Assembly (NCBI GenBank): GCA_027186245.1
Contig: CP114481.1
Span: 24,335,501 to 24,399,500, forward strand
Source: Coriaria nepalensis
Taxonomy: Eukaryota > Streptophyta > Magnoliopsida > Cucurbitales > Coriariaceae
DNA length: 64,000 bases
Reading direction: 5' to 3'
Shown here: one piece after another, positions 1 to 10,946 of the stretch
Numbering within the stretch: the stretch's first letter is position 1
Layout of the letters: each line of letters opens with the position of its first letter
Program-made: the position numbers and the translations under genes
The notes under the pieces: model-generated
What the model saw: the letters and a program-made list of their open reading frames with translations, nothing else
Databases searched by the model: none
What the model was told of the DNA's origin: nothing

Positions 1-143
1 TATTTTAGCCTTAAAAAGTATATGATTCAGTCTTTTCATTTCATTGAATTGTTTCAAAGCACTTCGGACCAATTATATTTTTGCCTTTAGGACACGACTT
101 TCATGAATAACTTGTAATTGATCTATTGAAGGCAACTATGAAT
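1..143 (+). repeat. Satellite subunit A (~143 bp), reference copy
   Basis: Subunit A runs from 'tattttagcc' to the T-run before the next 'agcc'. Across the window it has two main forms: 'agtatat' with 'gtttcaaag' and 'gaataac' (X), and 'agtgtatc' with 'gtttgaaag' and 'gcataac' (Y). Mixed forms become common after about 25 kb. It usually carries 'acttcgaacc' in the middle, though this copy has 'acttcggacc'. It aligns along its length with B and C, so all three derive from one ~140-bp monomer. Confidence 0.9.
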
Positions 144-279
144 TTTTTTAGCCTGAAATTCATATTATTGCGTCTCTTTTTGTCATTAAATCATTCTAAA
201 TCGCTTCGAACGAAAGTCGGCCTTTAAACATGACTTTCGTGCATAACTTGCAGTTAATCTATTGAAGGCAACAATGCAT
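144..279 (+). repeat. Satellite subunit B (~136 bp), reference copy
   Basis: The shortest subunit, and the one with the densest CpG cluster, around 'cttcgaacgaa' and 'tcggcc' (204-222). In this copy a 9-bp dyad (210-218 with 232-240) surrounds 'ggcctttaaacat'. Most other B subunits read 'gaaattcgg' at the left arm and lose the pairing. It ends 'attgaaggcaacaatgcatt'. Confidence 0.9.
210..240. other. 9-bp inverted repeat (potential hairpin) in subunit B
   Basis: The arms are 'acgaaagtc' (210-218) and 'gactttcgt' (232-240), exact reverse complements around 13 bp. The dyad exists only in B subunits with 'gaaagtcgg', for example in the units at 1, 843, 3,369, 5,895, 18,526, 28,207, 31,575, 39,992, 42,518 and 51,363. 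Units with 'gaaattcgg' lack it, and 'gaaagccgg' at 2,743 breaks it. Confidence 0.8.
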
Positions 280-421
280 TTGTTTAGCCTTAAAGTAATG
301 TCATTGAGTCTCATCCCGTCATTAAATCATTCTAAATTAAGTTGAACGAATTCTATTTTCGCCTTTCAAACATGATTTTCTTACATAACTTGCAATTAAT
401 TTATTGACGACAACAATGCAT
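280..421 (+). repeat. Satellite subunit C (~142 bp), reference copy (haplotype C1)
   Basis: Subunit C occurs as recognisable haplotypes. C1, seen here, has 'cattgagtctcatcc', 'gaacgaattcta', 'gcctttcaaac' and usually 'cataacttgc'. C2 has 'cactgagtctcttcta', 'gaatgaatttta', 'gcccttcaaac' and 'cataacatgc'. A third form, C3, resembles C2 but has 'catacaaaattaatttg'. In the left third C1 normally precedes a Y-type A and C2 an X-type A; hybrids of the two mark exchange points. Confidence 0.9.
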
Positions 422-842
422 TATTTTAGCCTTAAAAAGTGTATCATTCAGTCTTTTCATTTCATTAAATTGTTTGAAAGCACTTCGAACCAATTCTATT
501 TTTACATCTAAGACACGACTTTCATGCATAACTTGTAATTGATCTATTGAAGGCAACTATGCATTTTTTTAGCCTTAAATTCATATTATTGCGCCTCTTT
601 TATTCATTAAATCATTCAAAATTACTTCGAACGAAATTCGGCCTTCAAACATGACTTTCGAGCATAACTTGCAGTTGATCTATTGAAGGCAACAATGCAT
701 TTGTTTAGCCTTAAAGTCATGTCACTGAGTCTCTTCTAGTCAATAAATCATACTAAAATAACTCGAATGAATTTTATTTTCGCCCTTCAAGCATGATTTT
801 CTTACATAACATGCAATTAATTTATTGACGACAACAATGCAT

Positions 843-3368
843 TATTTTAGCCTTAAAAAGTATATGATTCAGTCTTTTCATTTCATTGAATTGTTTCAAA
901 GCACTTCGGACCAATTATATTTTTGCCTTTAGGACACGACTTTCATGAATAACTTGTAATTGATCTATTGAAGGCAACTATGAATTTTTTTAGCCTGAAA
1001 TTCATATTATTGCGTCTCTTTTTGTCATTAAATCATTCTAAATCGCTTCGAACGAAAGTCGGCCTTTAAACATGACTTTCGTGCATAACTTGCAGTTAAT
1101 CTATTGAAGGCAACAATGCATTTGTTTAGCCTTAAAGTAATGTCATTGAGTCTCATCCCGTCATTAAATCATTCTAAATTAAGTTGAACGAATTCTATTT
1201 TCGCCTTTCAAACATGATTTTCTTACATAACTTGCAATTAATTTATTGACGACAACAATGCATTATTTTAGCCTTAAAAAGTGTATCATTCAGTCTTTTC
1301 ATTTCATTAAATTGTTTGAAAGCACTTCGAACCAATTCTATTTTTACATCTAAGACACGACTTTCATGCATAACTTGTAATTGATCTATTGAAGGCAACT
1401 ATGCATTTTTTTAGCCTTAAATTCATATTATTGCGCCTCTTTTATTCATTAAATCATTCAAAATTACTTCGAACGAAATTCGGCCTTCAAACATGACTTT
1501 CGAGCATAACTTGCAGTTGATCTATTGAAGGCAACAATGCATTTGTTTAGCCTTAAAGTCATGTCACTGAGTCTCTTCTAGTCAATAAATCATACTAAAA
1601 TAACTCGAATGAATTTTATTTTCGCCCTTCAAACATGATTTTCTTACATAACATGCAATTAATTTATTGACGACAACAATGCATTATTTTAGCCTTAAAA
1701 AGTATATCATTCAGTCTTTTCATTTCATTAAATTGTTTCAAAGCACTTCGAACCAATTATATTTTTGCATTTAAGACATGACTTTCATGAATAACTTGTA
1801 ATTGATCTATTGATGGCAACTATGCATTTTTTTAGTCTAAAAGTCATATTATTGCGTCTCTTTTAGTCATTAAATCATTCTAAATCGCTTCGAACAAAAT
1901 TCGGCCTTTAAACATGACTTTCTTGCATAACTTGTAGTTAATCTATTGAAGGCAACAACGCATTTGTTTAGCCTTAAAGACTTGTCATTGAGTCTCATCC
2001 CGTCATTAAATCATTCTAAATTAAGTTGAACGAGTTCTATTTTCGCCTTTCAAACATGATTTTCTTACATAACTTGCAATTAATTTGTTGACGACAACAA
2101 TGCATTATTTTAGCCTTAAAAAGTGTATCATTCAGTCTTTTCATTTCATTAAATTGTTTGAAAGCACTTCGAACCAATTCTATTTTTGCATCTAAGACAC
2201 GACTTTGATGCATAACTTGTAATTGATCTATTGAAGGCAACTATGCATTTTATTAGCCTTAAAGTCATATTATTGCGCCTCTTTTATTCATTAAATCATT
2301 CAAAATTACTTCGAACGAAATTCGGCCTTTAAACATGACTTTCGAGCATAACTTGCAGTTGATCTATTGAAGGCAACAATGCATTTGTTTAGCCTTAAAG
2401 TCATGTCACTGAGTCTCTTCTAGTCAATAAATCATACTAAAATAACTCGAATGAATTTTATTTTCGCCCTTCAAACATGATTTTCTTACATAACATGCAA
2501 TTAATTTATTGACGACAACAATGCATTATTTTAGCCATAAAAAGTATATGATTCAGTCTTTTCATTTCATTAAATTGTTTCAAAGCACTTCAGACCAATT
2601 ATATTTTTGCCTTTAGGACACGACTTTCATGAATAACTTGTAATTGATCTATTGAAGGCAACTATGAATTTTTTTAGCCTGAAATTCATATTATTGCGTC
2701 TCTTTTTGTCATTAAATCATTCTAAATCGCTTCGAACGAAAGCCGGCCTTTAAACATGACTTTCGTGCATAACTTGCAGTTAATCTATTGAAGGCAACAA
2801 TGCATTTGTTTAGCCTTAAAGTAATGTCATTGAGTCTCATCCCGTCATTAAATCATTCTAAATTAAGTTGAACGAATTCTATTTTCGCCTTTCAAACATG
2901 ATTTTCTTACATAACTTGCAATTAATTTATTGACGACAACAATGCATTATTTTAGCCTTAAAAAGTGTATCATTCAGTCTTTTCATTTCATTAAATTGTT
3001 TGAAAGCACTTCGAACCAATTCTATTTTTACATCTAAGACACGACTTTCATGCATAACTTGTAATTGATCTATTGAAGGCAACTATGCATTTTTTTAGCC
3101 TTAAATTCATATTATTGCGCCTCTTTTATTCATTAAATCATTCAAAATTACTTCGAACGAAATTCGGCCTTCAAACATGACTTTCGAGCATAACTTGCAG
3201 TTGATCTATTGAAGGCAACAATGCATTTGTTTAGCCTTAAAGTCATGTCACTGAGTCTCTTCTAGTCAATAAATCATACTAAAATAACTCGAATGAATTT
3301 TATTTTCGCCCTTCAAGCATGATTTTCTTACATAACATGCAATTAATTTATTGACGACAACAATGCAT
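843..3368 (+). repeat. HOR-I copy 1 (2,526 bp, 6 trimers)
   Basis: Order of trimer types: a, b, c, d, a', b (X Y X Y X Y). Markers: a = 'cattgaatt' and 'cggacc'; b = 'tttttacatc' and 'cggccttcaaac'; c = 'aagacatgac' and 'gtctaaaag'; d = 'gactttgatg' and 'cattttatt'; a' = 'agccataaaaag' and 'cagacc'. Private variant seen: c at 2,743 ('gaaagccgg'). Confidence 0.9.
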
Positions 3369-5894
3369 TATTTTAGCCTTAAAAAGTATATGATTCAGTC
3401 TTTTCATTTCATTGAATTGTTTCAAAGCACTTCGGACCAATTATATTTTTGCCTTTAGGACACGACTTTCATGAATAACTTGTAATTGATCTATTGAAGG
3501 CAACTATGAATTTTTTTAGCCTGAAATTCATATTATTGCGTCTCTTTTTGTCATTAAATCATTCTAAATCGCTTCGAACGAAAGTCGGCCTTTAAACATG
3601 ACTTTCGTGCATAACTTGCAGTTAATCTATTGAAGGCAACAATGCATTTGTTTAGCCTTAAAGTAATGTCATTGAGTCTCATCCCGTCATTAAATCATTC
3701 TAAATTAAGTTGAACGAATTCTATTTTCGCCTTTCAAACATGATTTTCTTACATAACTTGCAATTAATTTATTGACGACAACAATGCATTATTTTAGCCT
3801 TAAAAAGTGTATCATTCAGTCTTTTCATTTCATTAAATTGTTTGAAAGCACTTCGAACCAATTCTATTTTTACATCTAAGACACGACTTTCATGCATAAC
3901 TTGTAATTGATCTATTGAAGGCAACTATGCATTTTTTTAGCCTTAAATTCATATTATTGCGCCTCTTTTATTCATTAAATCATTCAAAATTACTTCGAAC
4001 GAAATTCGGCCTTCAAACATGACTTTCGAGCATAACTTGCAGTTGATCTATTGAAGGCAACAATGCATTTGTTTAGCCTTAAAGTCATGTCACTGAGTCT
4101 CTTCTAGTCAATAAATCATACTAAAATAACTCGAATGAATTTTATTTTCGCCCTTCAAACATGATTTTCTTACATAACATGCAATTAATTTATTGACGAC
4201 AACAATGCATTATTTTAGCCTTAAAAAGTATATCATTCAGTCTTTTCATTTCATTAAATTGTTTCAAAGCACTTCGAACCAATTATATTTTTGCATTTAA
4301 GACATGACTTTCATGAATAACTTGTAATTGATCTATTGATGGCAACTATGCATTTTTTTAGTCTAAAAGTCATATTATTGCGTCTCTTTTAGTCATTAAA
4401 TCATTCTAAATCGCTTCGAACAAAATTCGGCCTTTAAACATGACTTTCTTGCATAACTTGTAGTTAATCTATTGAAGGCAACAACGCATTTGTTTAGCCT
4501 TAAAGACTTGTCATTGAGTCTCATCCCGTCATTAAATCATTCTAAATTAAGTTGAACGAGTTCTATTTTCGCCTTTCAAACATGATTTTCTTACATAACT
4601 TGCAATTAATTTGTTGACGACAACAATGCATTATTTTAGCCTTAAAAAGTGTATCATTCAGTCATTTCATTTCATTAAATTGTTTGAAAGCACTTCGAAC
4701 CAATTCTATTTTTGCATCTAAGACACGACTTTGATGCATAACTTGTAATTGATCTATTGAAGGCAACTATGCATTTTATTAGCCTTAAAGTCATATTATT
4801 GCGCCTCTTTTATTCATTAAATCATTCAAAATTACTTCGAACGAAATTCGGCCTTTAAACATGACTTTCGAGCATAACTTGCAGTTGATCTATTGAAGGC
4901 AACAATGCATTTGTTTAGCCTTAAAGTCATGTCACTGAGTCTCTTCTAGTCAATAAATCATACTAAAATAACTCGAATGAATTTTATTTTCGCCCTTCAA
5001 ACATGATTTTCTTACATAACATGCAATTAATTTATTGACGACAACAATGCATTATTTTAGCCATAAAAAGTATATGATTCAGTCTTTTCATTTCATTAAA
5101 TTGTTTCAAAGCACTTCAGACCAATTATATTTTTGCCTTTAGGACACGACTTTCATGAATAACTTGTAATTGATCTATTGAAGGCAACTATGAATTTTTT
5201 TAGCCTGAAATTCATATTATTGCGTCTCTTTTTGTCATTAAATCATTCTAAATCGCTTCGAACGAAAGTCGGCCTTTAAACATGACTTTCGTGCATAACT
5301 TGCAGTTAATCTATTGAAGGCAACAATGCATTTGTTTAGCCTTAAAGTAATGTCATTGAGTCTCATCCCGTCATTAAATCATTCTAAATTAAGTTGAACG
5401 AATTCTATTTTCGCCTTTCAAACATGATTTTCTTACATAACTTGCAATTAATTTATTGACGACAACAATGCATTATTTTAGCCTTAAAAAGTGTATCATT
5501 CAGTCTTTTCATTTCATTAAATTGTTTGAAAGCACTTCGAACCAATTCTATTTTTACATCTAAGACACGACTTTCATGCATATCTTGTAATTGATCTATT
5601 GAAGGCAACTATGCATTTTTTTAGCCTTAAATTCATATTATTGCGCCTCTTTTATTCATTAAATCATTCAAAATTACTTCGAACGAAATTCGGCCTTCAA
5701 ACATGACTTTCGAGCATAACTTGCAGTTGATCTATTGAAGGCAACAATGCATTTGTTTAGCCTTAAAGTCATGTCACTGAGTCTCTTCTAGTCAATAAAT
5801 CATACTAAAATAACTCGAATGAATTTTATTTTCGCCCTTCAAGCATGATTTTCTTACATAACATGCAATTAATTTATTGACGACAACAATGCAT
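3369..5894 (+). repeat. HOR-I copy 2 (2,526 bp, 6 trimers)
   Basis: Same order a, b, c, d, a', b. By eye it differs from copy 1 at only three places: 4,664 (a for t, 'cagtcatttc'), 5,269 (t, where copy 1 has its private c at 2,743) and 5,583 ('catatcttg' for 'cataacttg'). Near-identity over 2.5 kb indicates recent duplication or strong homogenisation. Confidence 0.9.
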
Positions 5895-8420
5895 TATTTT
5901 AGCCTTAAAAAGTATATGATTCAGTCTTTTCATTTCATTGAATTGTTTCAAAGCACTTCGGACCAATTATATTTTTGCCTTTAGGACACGACTTTCATGA
6001 ATAACTTGTAATTGATCTATTGAAGGCAACTATGAATTTTTTTAGCCTGAAATTCATATTATTGCGTCTCTTTTTGTCATTAAATCATTCTAAATCGCTT
6101 CGAACGAAAGTCGGCCTTTAAACATGACTTTCGTGCATAACTTGCAGTTAATCTATTGAAGGCAACAATGCATTTGTTTAGCCTTAAAGTAATGTCATTG
6201 AGTCTCATCCCGTCATTAAATCATTCTAAATTAAGTTGAACGAATTCTATTTTCGCCTTTCAAACATGATTTTCTTACATAACTTGCAATTAATTTATTG
6301 ACGACAACAATGCATTATTTTAGCCTTAAAAAGTGTATCATTCAGTCTTTTCATTTCATTAAATTGTTTGAAAGCACTTCGAACCAATTCTATTTTTACA
6401 TCTAAGACACGACTTTCATGCATAACTTGTAATTGATCTATTGAAGGCAACTATGCATTTTTTTAGCCTTAAATTCATATTATTGCGCCTCTTTTATTCA
6501 TTAAATCATTCAAAATTACTTCGAACGAAATTCGGCCTTCAAACATGACTTTCGAGCATAACTTGCAGTTGATCTATTGAAGGCAACAATGCATTTGTTT
6601 AGCCTTAAAGTCATGTCACTGAGTCTCTTCTAGTCAATAAATCATACTAAAATAACTCGAATGAATTTTATTTTCGCCCTTCAAACATGATTTTCTTACA
6701 TAACATGCAATTAATTTATTGACGACAACAATGCATTATTTTAGCCTTAAAAAGTATATCATTCAGTCTTTTCATTTCATTAAATTGTTTCAAAGCACTT
6801 CGAACCAATTATATTTTTGCATTTAAGACATGACTTTCATGAATAACTTGTAATTGATCTATTGATGGCAACTATGCATTTTTTTAGTCTAAAAGTCATA
6901 TTATTGCGTCTCTTTTAGTCATTAAATCATTCTAAATCGCTTCGAACAAAATTCGGCCTTTAAACATGACTTTCTTGCATAACTTGTAGTTAATCTATTG
7001 AAGGCAACAACGCATTTGTTTAGCCTTAAAGACTTGTCATTGAGTCTCATCCCGTCATTAAATCATTCTAAATTAAGTTGAACGAGTTCTATTTTCGCCT
7101 TTCAAACATGATTTTCTTACATAACTTGCAATTAATTTGTTGACGACAACAATGCATTATTTTAGCCTTAAAAAGTGTATCATTCAGTCTTTTCATTTCA
7201 TTAAATTGTTTGAAAGCACTTCGAACCAATTCTATTTTTGCATCTAAGACACGACTTTGATGCATAACTTGTAATTGATCTATTGAAGGCAACTATGCAT
7301 TTTATTAGCCTTAAAGTCATATTATTGCGCCTCTTTTATTCATTAAATTATTCAAAATTACTTCGAACGAAATTCGGCCTTTAAACATGACTTTCGAGCA
7401 TAACTTGCAGTTGATCTATTGAAGGCAACAATGCATTTGTTTAGCCTTAAAGTCATGTCACTGAGTCTCTTCTAGTCAATAAATCATACTAAAATAACTC
7501 GAATGAATTTTATTTTCGCCCTTCAAACATGATTTTCTTACATAACATGCAATTAATTTATTGACGACAACAATGCATTATTTTAGCCATAAAAAGTATA
7601 TGATTCAGTCTTTTCATTTCATTAAATTGTTTCAAAGCACTTCAGACTAATTATATTTTTGCCTTTAGGACACGACTTTCATGAATAACTTGTAATTGAT
7701 CTATTGAAGGCAACTATGAATTTTTTTAGCCTGAAATTCATATTATTGCGTCTCTTTTTGTCATTAAATCATTCTAAATCGCTTCGAACGAAAGTCGGCC
7801 TTTAAACATGACTTTCGTGCATAACTTGCAGTTAATCTATTGAAGGCAACAATGCATTTGTTTAGCCTTAAAGTAATGTCATTGAGTCTCATCCCGTCAT
7901 TAAATCATTCTAAATTAAGTTGAACGAATTCTATTTTCGCCTTTCAAACATGATTTTCTTACATAACTTGCAATTAATTTATTGACGACAACAATGCATT
8001 ATTTTAGCCTTAAAAAGTGTATCATTCAGTCTTTTCATTTCATTAAATTGTTTGAAAGCACTTCGAACCAATTCTATTTTTGCATCTAAGACACGACTTT
8101 GATGCATAACTTGTAATTGATCTATTGATGGCAACTATGCATTTTATTAGCCTTAAAGTCATATTATTGCGCCTCTATTATTCATTAAATCATTCAAAAT
8201 TACTTCGAACGAAATTCGGCCTTTAAACATGACTTTCGAGCATAACTTGCAGTTGATCTATTAAAGGCAACAATGCATTTGTTTAGCCTTAAAGTAATGT
8301 CACTGAGTCTCTTCTAGTCAATAAATCATACTAAAATAACTCGAATGAATTTTATTTTCGCCTTTCAAACATGATTTTCTTACATAACTTGCAATTAATT
8401 TATTGACGACAACAATGCAT
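5895..8420 (+). repeat. HOR-I copy 3 (2,526 bp), last trimer replaced
   Basis: Order a, b, c, d, a', d'. The sixth trimer (8,000-8,420) is a d-like Y unit ('gatggcaac', 'cctctattattc', 'ctattaaagg') in place of b. Its C subunit begins as C2 and ends as C1, with the switch between 8,353 and 8,363. Variants t7,349 ('aaattattc') and t7,648 ('cagactaatt') are shared with copy 4 and absent from copies 1-2. Confidence 0.88.
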
Positions 8421-10946
8421 TATTTTAGCCTTAAAAAGTGTATCATTCAGTCTTTTCATTTCATTAAATTGTTTGAAAGCACTTCGAACCAATTCTATTT
8501 TTACATCTAAGACACGACTTTCATGCATAACTTGTAATTGATCTATTGAAGGCAACTATGCATTTTTTTAGCCTTAAATTCATATTATTGCGCATCTTTT
8601 ATTCATTAAATCATTCAAAATTACTTCGAACGAAATTCGGCCTTCAAACATGACTTTCGAGCATAACTTGCAGTTGATCTATTGAAGGCAACAATGCATT
8701 TGTTTAGCCTTAAAGTCATGTCACTGAGTCTCTTCTAGTCAATAAATCATACTAAAATAACTCGAATGAATTTTATTTTCGCCCTTCAAACATGATTTTC
8801 TTACATAACATGCAATTAATTTATTGACGACAACAATGCATTATTTTAGCCTTAAAAAGTGTATCATTCAGTCTTTTCATTTCATTAAATTGTTTGAAAG
8901 CACTTCGAACCAATTCTATTTTTACATCTAAGACACGACTTTCATGCATAACTTGTAATTGATCTATTGAAGGCAACTATGCATTTTTTTAGCCTTAAAT
9001 TCATATTATTGCGCCTCTTTTATTCATTAAATCATTCAAAATTACTTCGAACGAAATTCGGCCTTCAAACATGACTTTCGAGCATAACTTGCAGTTGATC
9101 TATTGAAGGCAACAATGCATTTGTTTAGCCTTAAAGTCATGTCACTGAGTCTCTTCTAGTCAATAAATCATACTAAAATAACTCGAATGAATTTTATTTT
9201 CGCCCTTCAAACATGATTTTCTTACATAACATGCAATTAATTTATTGACGACAACAATGCATTATTTTAGCCTTAAAAAGTATATCATTCAGTCTTTTCA
9301 TTTCATTAAATTGTTTCAAAGCACTTCGAACCAATTATATTTTTGCATTTAAGACATGACTTTCATGAATAACTTGTAATTGATCTATTGATGGCAACTA
9401 TGCATTTTTTTAGTCTAAAAGTCATATTATTGCGTCTCTTTTAGTCATTAAATCATTCTAAATCGCTTCGAACAAAATTCGGCCTTTAAACATGACTTTC
9501 TTGCATAACTTGTAGTTAATCTATTGAAGGCAACAACGCATTTGTTTAGCCTTAAAGACTTGTCATTGAGTCTCATCCCGTCATTAAATCATTCTAAATT
9601 AAGTTGAACGAGTTCTATTTTCGCCTTTCAAACATGATTTTCTTACATAACTTGCAATTAATTTGTTGACGACAACAATGCATTATTTTAGCCTTAAAAA
9701 GTGTATCATTCAGTCTTTTCATTTCATTAAATTGTTTGAAAGCACTTCGAACCAATTCTATTTTTGCATCTAAGACACGACTTTGATGCATAACTTGTAA
9801 TTGATCTATTGAAGGCAACTATGCATTTTATTAGCCTTAAAGTCATATTATTGCGCCTCTTTTATTCATTAAATTATTCAAAATTACTTCGAACGAAATT
9901 CGGCCTTTAAACATGACTTTCGAGCATAACTTGCAGTTGATCTATTGAAGGCAACAATGCATTTGTTTAGCCTTAAAGTCATGTCACTGAGTCTCTTCTA
10001 GTCAATAAATCATACTAAAATAACTCGAATGAATTTTATTTTCGCCCTTCAAACATGATTTTCTTACATAACATGCAATTAATTTATTGACGACAACAAT
10101 GCATTATTTTAGCCATAAAAAGTATATGATTCAGTCTTTTCATTTCATTAAATTGTTTCAAAGCACTTCAGACTAATTATATTTTTGCCTTTAGGACACG
10201 ACTTTCATGAATAACTTGTAATTGATCTATTGAAGGCAACTATGAATTTTTTTAGCCTGAAATTCATATTATTGCGTCTCTTTTTGTCATTAAATCATTC
10301 TAAATCGCTTCGAACGAAAGTCGGCCTTTAAACATGACTTTCGTGCATAACTTGCAGTTAATCTATTGAAGGCAACAATGCATTTGTTTAGCCTTAAAGT
10401 AATGTCATTGAGTCTCATCCCGTCATTAAATCATTCTAAATTAAGTTGAACGAATTCTATTTTCGCCTTTCAAACATGATTTTCTTACATAACTTGCAAT
10501 TAATTTATTGACGACAACAATGCATTATTTTAGCCTTAAAAAGTGTATCATTCAGTCTTTTCATTTCATTAAATTGTTTGAAAGCACTTCGAACCAATTC
10601 TATTTTTGCATCTAAGACACGACTTTGATGCATAACTTGTAATTGATCTATTGATGGCAACTATGCATTTTATTAGCCTTAAAGTCATATTATTGCGCCT
10701 CTATTATTCATTAAATCATTCAAAATTACTTCGAACGAAATTCGGCCTTTAAACATGACTTTCGAGCATAACTTGCAGTTGATCTATTAAAGGCAACAAT
10801 GCATTTGTTTAGCCTTAAAGTAATGTCACTGAGTCTCTTCTAGTCAATAAATCATACTAAAATAACTCGAATGAATTTTATTTTCGCCTTTCAAACATGA
10901 TTTTCTTACATAACTTGCAATTAATTTATTGACGACAACAATGCAT
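8421..10946 (+). repeat. HOR-I copy 4 (2,526 bp), rearranged
   Basis: Order b', b, c, d, a', d'. The leading b' (8,421-8,841; 'gcgcatcttt') stands where 'a' is expected, so three Y units follow each other (8,000-9,262). Units at 6,316-8,841 and 8,842-11,367 both read b, c, d, a', d', b', so the most recent duplication is best framed on those coordinates. Marker bases t9,875 and t10,174 correspond to t7,349 and t7,648 of copy 3. Confidence 0.87.

Larger units (their letters stand above)
1..421 (+). repeat. Reference trimer (unit 1, X type 'a')
   Basis: First complete unit, used here as reference. It holds subunits A (1-143), B (144-279) and C (280-421), aligned by their shared 'gcc' at 8, 151 and 287, with the next at 429. 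It is identical by eye to unit 3 (843-1263). Diagnostic bases are 'agtatatgatt' and 'cattgaatt' in A, 'tatgaatt' at the A/B border, 'gcctgaaatt' and 'cgaaagtcgg' in B, and C type 1 ('cattgagtctcatcccgtc', 'gaacgaattc'). Confidence 0.95.
1..842 (+). repeat. X-Y hexamer (842 bp), units 1-2
   Basis: Two trimers, X then Y. They match 843-1684 (units 3-4) at every base I compared except one: 791 is g ('ttcaagcatg') where 1,633 is a ('ttcaaacatg'). The g form is found just before X units that carry 'cattgaatt', so it works as a phase marker. This pair stands where the next HOR copies have the 'agccataaaaag' X unit plus Y unit, so the array left of 843 is in a different HOR order. Confidence 0.85.

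Noticed and set aside
70..95. TATA-like promoter ('aattatatttttgc') in subunit A
   Set aside because: It is an AT-rich stretch found in every trimer in 'ttatatttttg' or 'ttctatttttg' form. No downstream gene or initiator supports promoter function.
204..222. CENP-B box in subunit B ('ttcgaacga..ttcgg', and 'ttcgggc' in the variant at 38,101)
   Set aside because: The TTCG and CGG parts resemble the box, but the spacing between the central A and the CGG is two bases too long for nTTCGnnnnAnnCGGGn, and most copies have CGGC in place of CGGG. The reverse-strand 'cccg' in C also fails at the following positions.
2037..2240. Small minus-strand gene (67 codons), with identical copies at 7,089-7,292 and 9,615-9,818
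   Set aside because: It lies wholly inside satellite subunits, starts with ttg, has no recognisable domain, is closed by a stop in the equivalent position of HOR-I copy 2, and stays open only because of one base in one trimer type.
5895..10946. Assembly duplication as the source of near-identical 2,526-bp copies
   Set aside because: Copies carry private and pairwise-shared variants (for example 2,743, 4,664, 5,583, and 7,349 with 9,875), which argues for real copies, though only read depth and spanning reads can settle it.
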